From: Betaproteobacteria bacterium
GTDB taxonomy: Bacteria > Pseudomonadota > Gammaproteobacteria > Burkholderiales > Casimicrobiaceae
DNA: 10,757 nucleotides
NCBI GenBank assembly: GCA_016717855.1
Contig: JADKEV010000070.1
Span: 1-10,757 of the forward strand
Reading direction: 5' to 3'
The notes under the pieces are model-generated. The model saw nothing but the letters and a program-made list of their open reading frames with translations, had not been told where the DNA came from and did not search any database. Below are positions 1 through 7,115 of the stretch, piece by piece. The first letter of the stretch is position 1. Every line of letters begins with the position of its first letter. The position numbers were made by a program, and so were the translations under genes.

Positions 1-557
1 GTTTTCGGACATCCGCAACTTTACCACGATTCCTGAGAAGCCGACGCGGAAGAGGTCGTCGAGATGCTCAACGCGTACTCTCGGCCTGACTCTTCGCGAA
101 ACCGATTCTGGAGCAGGGCGGATGGTCAACAAGTCTATCGGCGATGCCGTGATGGCGGTCTTTGGCCCGCCGGTGCAATATGACGATTCGCCTGCCGCCG
201 CGCGGTGCTGGCGGCTCAGGGGGATGGCGCGAGGCGGAAGGTTTAGGCCCGGACGAGTAGCGCTTTCCTGATCGCGGCCTGCCTGAGTTCGCGATCGGCA
301 TCGGCGTGCATACCGGCCGGCGGTCATGGGCGACATCGGTTCCGAGGAAGCGGCGCGAATTCACCAGCCACTCGGGGATACTTTGAATGCGGAGTCCCGT
401 CCGGAGTGGCATGACTATGAGCTGGGCTGTGATGATTGCCGCGAGCGCCGCCGCAATCACGGCGGCGGGTGGCGGCATACGCACCGGGCGCCGGCAAGTG
501 GTACATGTAAAGGGCAAGGCAGAGCCCATCGAGGTGTTCGAGGTGCTCAGTGATTGA
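1..557 (+). pseudogene. Class III adenylate/guanylate cyclase, C-terminal catalytic domain, 5'-truncated and frameshifted
   Basis: The stretch encodes most of a class III nucleotidyl cyclase catalytic domain, which makes cAMP or cGMP from ATP or GTP, but only when the frame is changed at least seven times. Recognisable pieces in order are FSDIRNFTTIPEKP (from base 2, carrying the first metal-binding Asp), EEVVEMLNAY (from 49), VNKSIGDAVMAVFGPP (from 125, second metal Asp), FAIGIGVHTG (about 288-317), GDIGSE then GDTLNAESR (326 onward, with the Asn and Arg of the transition-state motif), and a tail VHVKGKAEPIEVFEVLSD ending at TGA 555-557. All motifs are in the right order and spacing, so little sequence has been lost. 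The start lies outside the window. One shift sits in a run of five G (219-223), which favours sequence error over decay, but a true pseudogene cannot be excluded. Substrate choice (ATP or GTP) cannot be decided from this. Confidence 0.8.
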
Positions 558-604
558 TCGGTGTCCGCGAGAGATCGCGATGGCCCTCGAACATCGTTGA
601 AATG

Positions 605-632
605 TTGAAATTTCCGGTTTGGGTGGGATAAT
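605..632 (+). promoter_or_regulatory. Candidate sigma70-type promoter for the caspase operon
   Basis: TTGAAA (605-610) and GATAAT (627-632) are separated by 16 bases, close to the consensus boxes and spacing. They lie in the only AT-rich stretch of the 116-base gap between the cyclase stop and the caspase/SUMF1 start. Position, strand and the lack of a better candidate nearby support it. It is assigned from sequence alone, and the spacing is one base short of the optimum. Confidence 0.45.
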
Positions 633-639
633 TCGTTTT

Positions 640-652
640 TGATTAAGAATCA
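640..652. promoter_or_regulatory. Short inverted repeat between promoter and start codon
   Basis: TGATT-AAG-AATCA is a perfect 5-base inverted repeat with a 3-base centre. It lies 8-20 bases after the candidate -10 box and before the caspase/SUMF1 start. The position would suit an operator or an early-transcript element. With arms this short, chance is a real alternative, and no regulator family can be named. Confidence 0.2.
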
Positions 653-673
653 GGACGAATCCGGATCGACCAT

Positions 674-2709
674 GTGACGATGCCAGTGAGTGCCGACTTT
701 CTGTCAAGACCGCGTTCCTCTTGGAGGATGCTTGCCCGTAGCCTCTGTATCGGCGCGGCGCTGATGTCGTTTGCCTCGGGAGGCGCGACGCTGGCCCAGG
801 ATCGATTCGCCAAGCCAGGCACCCAGGAAACGCGCGTGGCCCTGGTGATCGGCAATTCGGATTATCGGTCGGCGCCGTTGGATAACCCGGCCAACGATGC
901 CAGCGACCTCGCGGCCGCGTTGGAAAAGCAGGGTTTCAACGTATTGGTCCGCGAAAATGTCGGCGAACGCGGCCTCAAGGAGGCCGTGGATGTCTTTGCC
1001 AAGCACCTTAAAAAGGGCGGCATTGGCCTGTTTTTTTTCGCTGGCCACGGCATTCAGCTCAAGGACCAGAATTTTCTGCTGCCGGTGGATGTCGGGTTTG
1101 AAAGCGAAGCCGACGTCAGTTTCAAGTCGGTCAGTGCCGAGTATGTGCTTTCGCGCATGGCCGAGGCGGGGAACCGGATCAACATCGTCATTCTCGACGC
1201 CTGTCGCAACAACCCGCTCCAGCAGTCGCGCAAGTCCATCAGCAAGGGTCTCGGCGTGATGAACGTCGGCCGCGCCGAAAAAGGCACCTTCATTGCCTAT
1301 GCGACGTCGCCCGGCTCAACGGCGGCCGATGGCACCGGGCGCAACGGCCTCTACACAAAACATCTGTTGCGCTCGCTGGAAACCCAGGATTCCGACATCG
1401 ACCGGGTTTTCGGCCGGGTGCGCACAGCGTGGTCCAGGACACGAACGGAGAGCAAGTACCCTGGACCTCAAGCTCGGTCATCGGGTCTTTCTATTTCAGC
1501 ATGGCCGAGGATTTGGCGGCCTTGCAGCGCCCGGCGGTTCAACCCGCGGTTTCTGCCCAGGAGTCCGCCGCCGAGGCTCCGCCGATTCCCTATGATCCGG
1601 TCCAGGAGCGGGCCTTCTGGGAGCGGATAAAGGACAGCCGCAGCCCGGCCGACTATGTCGCCTACCTGGAGAAGTTCGCTGGTGCAAAGCGCGCCGCCTA
1701 TGCTCGCTGGATGGTACAGAAGCTGGGCGGCACGGTTCCGGCCACCGCACGGCCCGCGAGTAGCCGGGCCGGAGACACGCCGACGCAGGTCAGCCTGGCA
1801 GCCCCCGCCGCGGTCTTGCCGATCCAGGCTGCGCCAGTTGCGGTGGGGGCTCTGCCGAACGGTGCCATTCCTTCGCCGGGCACGGTGATTCAGGACTGCA
1901 CGGAGTGCCCGGAGCTGGTCGCCGTTCCTCCCGGCGAGTTCGTGATGGGCAGTAGCCCGAAGGAAAAGCTGCGCGAGCTGGATGAAGAGCCGGCCCATCG
2001 CGTGCGCGTCACCTCGGCCGTCGCGGTGGGCAAATTCGAAGTCACCCGCGCTCAGTATGCGGCTTTTGCGAAGGAAACCGCACGCGAGACAAAGCCGGGT
2101 TGTCATTCCATGCGGGGCGGCTTTTTCCACAAGAACCCGAAGGCGACCTGGCAGAACCCGGGATTCGAGCAAAAGAACGAAGAACCGGTGGTCTGCGTCA
2201 GTTGGAACGATGCCCAGGCCTATGTAGCCTGGCTGAGCAAGAAGTCGCTGAAACAGTATCGCCTGCTGAACGAATCGGAGTGGGAATATGCCGCGCGCGG
2301 CGGCAGCACGGGTCGGCGCTACTGGGCGGACGCCGAGGACGCCGCAACCTGCCGCCATGCCAGCGTTGCCGATGCCTCCTACAAGGCGGTTTCCTGGCGC
2401 GCCGGTATTCCTTGCTCGGATGGATTTGCGCATACCGCGCCGGTGGGCCGCTTCCCCCCCAATCCGTTCGGTTTGCACGACATGCTCGGCAATGCGTGGG
2501 AGTGGGTGGAGGACTGTTGGAACGAGGGCTATTCGGGCGCACCGGAACTTGCCGTGCCCAGGGTTTCAGGGGCCTGCAACGAACGAGTATTTCGCGGCGG
2601 CGCCTGGAACAGCACGCCGGCAACGCTGCGCACTGCGTATCGGGACCGCGAATCAAAGGATGAACGGCACGACAATCTGGGTTTCCGGGTGGCACGTACC
2701 CTGCCGTGA
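674..2709 (+). CDS. Exported caspase-like (peptidase C14) protein with C-terminal SUMF1/FGE-sulfatase-type domain; one frameshift
   Basis: Read through with one base restored after 1429, this gives about 678 residues. An N-terminal signal peptide (hydrophobic stretch about residues 22-40, likely cleaved after ATLAQ) points to export. The caspase-like domain (about 52-275) has VALVIGNSDY, the catalytic His in FFFAGHG (His125, codon 1046) and the catalytic Cys in ILDACRNNP (Cys177, codon 1202). It ends in VPWTSSSVIGSFYF. An Ala/Pro-rich linker carries the ERAFWERIKDS element common in such proteins. A SUMF1/FGE-type domain (about 409-677) follows, with PPGEFVMGSS, LLNESEWEYAARGG, LHDMLGNAWEWVEDCW, RVFRGGAWN and NLGFRVAR. 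In bacteria this fold is often a binding or regulatory module and not an active formylglycine enzyme. Without the correction the caspase half runs on to 1630 out of frame, and the SUMF1 half opens at 1429. The start is uncertain: GTG 674, ATG 680 and ATG 728 are all in frame, and none has a well-spaced ribosome site. Confidence 0.9.
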
Positions 2710-2721
2710 TCCGCGGCGGTT

Positions 2722-2725
2722 GAGG
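2722..2725 (+). promoter_or_regulatory. Ribosome binding site of the second caspase gene
   Basis: GAGG lies 10 bases before ATG 2736, in the 26-base gap after the SUMF1 stop. It supports ATG 2736 as the start and fits co-transcription with the gene upstream. Confidence 0.5.
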
Positions 2726-2735
2726 TAGCTGCCCC

Positions 2736-4163
2736 ATGTCCGATTCCCGTCCCAGCGCGGCGCGACGAAACCTTCTGTTGGGCGCGGGGGCTGCGGCTGC
2801 CCTCGGTGCGTTGCCGGTGGTCCCGGAATGCTTCGCGCAAGCGTCAACCGGCGAACCGATCCAGGACATCTACGCCCCTCGCAGCAAGTTCGCGCTCCTG
2901 ATCGGGAACCGCGACTATCCGAATCGCAAGGACATCGCGCCCGCACATAAGAACGTCCGGGATCTCAAGGAAACACTCGAATACTACGAGTTCAAGGTGC
3001 GCGACTACCGTGACCTCGACGCACTGGCCATGGCGCGGGTGCTCGCCGAGTTTGGCTCGGAACTGAAAGCAAGCAGCGAGTCGAGCCTGCCCGGTTCCGT
3101 GGCCGTGGTGTTCTATTTTTGCGGACACGGCTTTCAATCGGCGGGGCGCAACTACCTTGTTCCCGCCGGCGTCGATCCATCCTCGGAAAAGGCACTGTCG
3201 TCCTCGCTGCGCCTGAACGAGGACATCCTGGTTGCGCTGCCGCAGCGCTATCCGGGGATCAGCATCGCGCTGATCGATGCCTGTCGCACCGACCCGTCTA
3301 TCCGTCGCGGCGTTGACGACTTCAACCAGATCACGGCGCCGGAGGGAATGCTGGTCTTCTTCGCGACGCGCGCCGGACGGCCAGCCCTGGCGCCGATTAG
3401 CGCGGATCGCAACACATTCTTTGTCGGTGCCTTGGTCGACGTATTGCGCGAAGCCAACGGCGTGACGCCGATCGATGACTTGTTCCGGATTGCTGCAATC
3501 GAATGCCAGACCCGCGTCAAGGCCGAATTCGACAAGGTGAAACTGACGATCCCGCCCCAATTCCCAGAGAGCACGGGCAATTTGCGCGGACGTTTCGTGA
3601 TTCGCAATCGCCAGCTTGAGCTGCGTCGTGGGCGCACCGGCAAGGGCGCCGCGCTGCTCGGGGTCGACGCCGCCCTGCTCGAAAAGCGCTGGCAGGTCAT
3701 TCAAGCCTCGTTGCGGCCTGCGCGCCTGATTCGGCTTTGCGAACAGTTCGAAAAGGATTTTCCCGGCAGCGAATACGACCAACAAATTCGCGTCACGATC
3801 GCAGGCGCGCGGCAGGCGTTGGAAAGCCAGCGTTCCGCCGGGCTATCGGCTGACCTGTTCGAGGAAACCACCGGTGACCGGGACTTCCGCGACGACCTGA
3901 TCAAGGCGCTGCGCGGCGACAAGGATGCCGCGCATCGACTGGCCCTGGCGTACCGGGATGGCAAGTCTGGAGTCGCAATACAATCGCGTCGCACCGAACA
4001 ATGGTTGCGGTTCGCCGCCGAACTCGGCAATGGTATTGCCAGTTGGGAACTCTCCGAAATCTACAACCAGAGCGGCCAGGTTGGTGATGCGGCGCGGTTC
4101 GAGAAGAAGGCGCTGGATCTTGGTTACCGGCCGCCGCCAAGATTGGCGACGCGTGGCTATTGA
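2736..4163 (+). CDS. Exported caspase-like (peptidase C14) protein with Sel1-type C-terminus
   Basis: An intact 475-residue protein. The N-terminus SAARRNLLLGAGAAAALG has a twin-arginine pair (10-11) before a hydrophobic stretch ending near CFAQA, so Tat export in folded form is likely. The caspase-like domain (about 51-290) starts with KFALLIGNRDYP, has its catalytic His in FYFCGHGFQ (His131, codon 3126) and its catalytic Cys in IALIDACRTDP (Cys183, codon 3282). A helical linker follows, then a Sel1-type repeat region (about 393-465) containing DAAHRLALAYRDGKSG and RRTEQWLRFAAELG. Sel1 repeats usually mediate protein contacts. Bacterial caspase homologues of this kind commonly cut after basic residues; whether this one does cannot be seen. 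It starts 26 bases after the caspase/SUMF1 stop and overlaps the probable start of the next gene, as expected for an operon. Residues 319-475 are repeated in the downstream protein. The Cys two residues before the catalytic His is unusual. Confidence 0.93.
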   Translation: MSDSRPSAARRNLLLGAGAAAALGALPVVPECFAQASTGEPIQDIYAPRSKFALLIGNRDYPNRKDIAPAHKNVRDLKETLEYYEFKVRDYRDLDALAMARVLAEFGSELKASSESSLPGSVAVVFYFCGHGFQSAGRNYLVPAGVDPSSEKALSSSLRLNEDILVALPQRYPGISIALIDACRTDPSIRRGVDDFNQITAPEGMLVFFATRAGRPALAPISADRNTFFVGALVDVLREANGVTPIDDLFRIAAIECQTRVKAEFDKVKLTIPPQFPESTGNLRGRFVIRNRQLELRRGRTGKGAALLGVDAALLEKRWQVIQASLRPARLIRLCEQFEKDFPGSEYDQQIRVTIAGARQALESQRSAGLSADLFEETTGDRDFRDDLIKALRGDKDAAHRLALAYRDGKSGVAIQSRRTEQWLRFAAELGNGIASWELSEIYNQSGQVGDAARFEKKALDLGYRPPPRLATRGY

Positions 4164-5067
4164 GCCGCAAGCGGCGCGGACGGTGCAACGCAGTTTCTTT
4201 GACGTTGTTTGTTGGCTCGGCGGTGGCGAACGGCGCTTGCTGGCGCGTTTCCGGACGGTGGTTGCGTTGCTGCTGACATTGGCGGGAGTGCCGGCTATCG
4301 GTGCGGCGGACGGCGTTGGCAAGGGTGTGGAAGTGAGGCCGGGCCCCTTGCGTAGCGAAGCCGCCTCGGGTCGTGTCGACGCCAAGCGACCAGGTAAGTC
4401 GAGCACCGCGAAGATCGGACAGGAAAAGCATACGGTTGGCAAAAAGGCCGATGCAAAGCGGTTGTTGTCGCGCGGCAAGGCGCCGAGCGCCAAGCGCAAA
4501 GCCGTGGCGCCGAAGTCCACGGGCGGGCGGCGGCCGGCTGGCGGGGGGCTCGCGCCGGCTGGCGATTTGGTGTCGTTTCGCGCGGCGGATTGCCGGGAAC
4601 GGATAGTCGCGGTGGTTCAGCCGGCGCGTGTCGCGACCCTGGCCGAGGAATGCGTGAAGCAATTGTCACCGAGCCCTTTTAGCGACGAATTCCGCCGTAT
4701 CGAAGCGGGGGCGCGAACCGCCCTGGAGGGGCAGCGCTCGGCCGCGATTTCGGGGGATATGTTCGCCGATTCGGCGGGTGACCGCGAGCTTCGCGAGCTT
4801 GTCGGAAGGGCTGCGCGCGGTGACATGGATGCCGCCTATGGCGTTGCCGAAGCCTACAAGTCCGGCAGGAGTGGCGTCGCCAGCAATATGCGTAGAACGG
4901 AACAATGGCTGCGCTACTCCGCGGAGCTGGGCCACGGCAGGGCGAGTTGGGAACTTGCAGAACACTACAACTATACGGGCTTGGTCGCCGACGCCGCGCG
5001 CTTTGAACGAAAAGCCCTGGATCTTGGGTATCGCCCCGCCGTGCGGCTGCCGTCGCGAGGCTACTGA
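4153..5067 (+). CDS. Exported Sel1-type repeat protein with Lys/Ala-rich linker, paralogue of the upstream caspase's C-terminus
   Basis: About 304 residues if GTG 4153 is used, overlapping the upstream gene by 11 bases. The frame is open back to 3925, but that part lies inside the upstream caspase gene and is probably not translated. GTG 4183 and a TTG near 4237 are other possible starts; no ribosome site decides between them. A basic stretch and hydrophobic segment (RRLLARFRTVVALLLTLAG, then VPAIGAADG) look like a signal peptide. Residues 73-132 are a low-complexity Lys/Arg/Ala/Gly linker, reminiscent of histone H1 tails. From about 147 to the end it aligns with residues 319-475 of the upstream protein, with roughly 60% identity by eye over the last 120 residues. 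Both share RRTEQWLR, ALDLGYRP and the final RGY. The caspase domain is absent, so it may be an adaptor or decoy partner of the caspase. The function is not known. Confidence 0.8.
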   Translation: MAIEPQAARTVQRSFFDVVCWLGGGERRLLARFRTVVALLLTLAGVPAIGAADGVGKGVEVRPGPLRSEAASGRVDAKRPGKSSTAKIGQEKHTVGKKADAKRLLSRGKAPSAKRKAVAPKSTGGRRPAGGGLAPAGDLVSFRAADCRERIVAVVQPARVATLAEECVKQLSPSPFSDEFRRIEAGARTALEGQRSAAISGDMFADSAGDRELRELVGRAARGDMDAAYGVAEAYKSGRSGVASNMRRTEQWLRYSAELGHGRASWELAEHYNYTGLVADAARFERKALDLGYRPAVRLPSRGY

Positions 5068-5272
5068 ATCCAGCGTTCCGCGGGCCAATTTGCCATCTCG
5101 GCCTCATGGCTTTGTGGCATGCGCTGGGTTAAAATCGCTGAGGCGCGTTTTGTCTGTAACCACGCTGGGGTGATACGGCGTCTTCCAAGCGTCGGACACC
5201 CATGATGACCGATCCGTAAATCGCGTGGGAGCCGTCGGCCGCAACCCAGGCGGTCCTATTTTCGACAAGGCA
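5068..5272. other. Intergenic region before the two-partner secretion genes
   Basis: There are 205 bases between the Sel1 gene stop and ATG 5273. A TAAAAT (5130-5135) and a TTGTCT/TGATAC pair (5150-5176, spacer 15) are the best promoter-like matches, but neither has a good partner box at normal spacing. A weak hairpin (GCCAT 5092-5096 with ATGGC 5106-5110) has no following U-run, so it is not a convincing terminator. The length of the gap suggests the tpsB-tpsA pair has its own promoter, which cannot be placed confidently. Confidence 0.4.
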
Positions 5273-7020
5273 ATGGCACTGACTCGACATTCAGCGAGGC
5301 GATCGATATCCGGTAGCGTTTGGATTCTCCAAGCGTCCTCCGCGTTGTTGCTTGCCCATGTCGCCGCGCCGGCTCAAGGGCAAACCCCGCCTGGGGCGGG
5401 CAGCGTGCTGCAGACGGTTCCGCCGGCGACGACGCGTCCGGACAGCGGTCCGAGCATCGACGACCGGGGTTCCAGGCCGCGCGCAATCGCCGATGTTGAG
5501 GGGCTGCGGATTGAAATCAAGCGCTTTCGAATCGTGGGACTTTCGGTCGCGTCAGCCGAGGACATGGAGGAAGACCTCGCCGGCTTTCTCGGCCCCAACA
5601 GGCGCTTTCAGGATCTGCTCGATGCCGCCGCGGCGATCAAGCGCAAGCTGGCCGGCCCTGGATTTTTCCTTGCTGACGTGGTGGTTCCGGAACAGAAGAT
5701 TGCCAACGGCGTTGTCGAGTTGCGGGTTCTCGAAGGGCGGCTGGGCAAGGTCCGGCTGGTGATCGAGCCGGCAACGAGAATCGATCGCGATTTGTTGCAG
5801 TCCTACATCGATGGACTGGAGGAGGGCGGCCTGATTCGGACCTCCGACGTCGAGCGCGCCTTATTCCAGATTCATGACCTGCGCGGCATCGTGGCCACCA
5901 GCAGCTTCGCGCCGGGGACGGCCTCGGGAACGGCGGACCTCACCATCCGCGTTTCGCCGGCGAAGACCTTCGACGGCAATTTCGACTTCGACGCCAACGG
6001 CTCGATCTATACCGGACTGCACCGCGCTGGCGCCGGAGTGGACGCCAACGGCCTGTTTGGGCGCGGCGAACTCATCAGCGTACGCGCCAGCAATGCGATC
6101 GACGGAAATCTGCGTTTCGCGCGAGCCTCGGTGTTGCTACCCATCGGTCCCTGGGGAACCAAGATCGGCGGTGCCATCTCGGACCTCAACTATCGCCTTG
6201 GTACTTCATCATTCGCCGCGCTGAAAGTCAACGGTGCGGCGTATGTCACCTCGCTGACCGCCATCCATCCCTTCATCCGCTCGCGCAACACCAACTTGCT
6301 CATGATCGCGCAGAGTGACAAACGCGAGTTCTACGACATCCAGTTGGCTTCTGGGAACGTCAATCTTAAAAAGTCGGATGTCTATTCGCTCAGCGTTTCA
6401 GGGGATTTCCGCGATCGTATTGGCGGTGGCGGCATCAACGTCTTCAACCTTGCGTATACGCTCGGCGAACTGAAATTTGGCAACGCCGCGCTTGAAGCCA
6501 CTGACAATGCGGGTCGTCGTACCAAGGGTTTGTTTGGCAAGACCAATATCACGCTTTCACGCCTTCAGGCGGTGGCTGATCGCTTGGCATTCTATGGTTC
6601 ATATATACGGAGCAATTCACCAACAAGAACCTCGATCCCAGCGAGAAGATTAGTCTCGGCGGACCCAATGCCGTTCGTGCTTATCCGCAAGGGGAAGGCG
6701 CTGGCGACCAGGGATACTTCGCGACTTTGGAAATGCGATACCGGTTGCCGTTGGAGGAAAGCCTTCCGGGAAGCATTGTGCTTGCAGGGTTCTATGATTT
6801 TGGGCGCGCAAAGTTGATCCAACGGCCCAGCGCCGCCGATTTTGCGGGGAATGCAGAGCGTCTGCGGCGCATTGCCGGCCCAGGGGTGGGCGTTAACTGG
6901 GAAGTGCCAAACAATTGGTATCTACGGGCAACCCTTGCTTTCCGGGACACCACAAAGGCCACTGCGGATCACTTGTTGCGCTATCCGCGGTTCTATTTTC
7001 AGTTCAGCAAGTTCTTCTAG
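5273..7020 (+). CDS. TpsB two-partner secretion outer-membrane transporter (FhaC/ShlB/HecB family); one frameshift
   Basis: This is the pore that exports the TpsA protein encoded next to it. With one base restored near 6609 it is about 582 residues, close to FhaC. A signal peptide (1-36, ending about VAAPAQG) is followed by a Pro-rich segment, then a ShlB-type POTRA domain (about 80-157: IEIKRFRIVGL through VVELRVLEGRLGKVRL), a second POTRA-like region (about 158-235), and a 16-strand-type beta barrel rich in alternating hydrophobic residues. After the shift, frame 1 gives QFTNKNLDPSEKISLGGPNA, then VRAYPQGEGAGDQG (the L6 hairpin motif, normally VRGY) and ends in FYFQFSKFF, with the terminal Phe typical of outer-membrane barrels. 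Uncorrected, the frame runs on to 6817 with unrelated residues. ATG 5273 was chosen because it gives a normal signal peptide; GTG 5225 is also in frame. An AAGG lies only two bases before the ATG, so the ribosome site is poor. Confidence 0.92.
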
Positions 7021-7103
7021 GCCGTGATGTAGTACCTCTTGTCGCAGAGAATTTGGGAGCATAGTGTTCGGTCGTCGATCTGGACGCGGTGCTTCAATCG
7101 CAT

Positions 7104-7108
7104 AGGAA
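7104..7108 (+). promoter_or_regulatory. Ribosome binding site of the tpsA gene
   Basis: AGGAA ends seven bases before ATG 7116. The spacing is ideal and fixes ATG 7116 over the in-frame upstream start at 7089. It lies in the 95-base gap after the TpsB stop, where no terminator is visible, so the pair is probably co-transcribed. Confidence 0.65.
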
Positions 7109-7115
7109 CGTCACC

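Noticed and set aside
1468..2478. 336-residue open frame on the minus strand
   Set aside because: It lies opposite the caspase/SUMF1 coding region, has no family-like motif, and is a typical shadow in high-GC DNA.
2580..2709. SUMF1 C-terminus as a diversity-generating retroelement variable region
   Set aside because: The fold is one used by such elements, but I see no reverse transcriptase, no template repeat and no near-copy of this segment in the window.
2844..3785. 313-residue open frame on the minus strand
   Set aside because: It is fully antisense to the intact second caspase gene, which has conserved catalytic motifs; the minus-strand product shows none.
3925..4152. N-terminal extension of the Sel1 protein upstream of 4153
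   Set aside because: It overlaps the coding end of the second caspase gene, and the encoded residues are Arg-rich shadow sequence with no signal or domain; the signal-like segment lies after 4153.
5092..5118. Hairpin after the Sel1 gene as a terminator
   Set aside because: The stem is only five base pairs with a nine-base loop, and there is no U-run after it.
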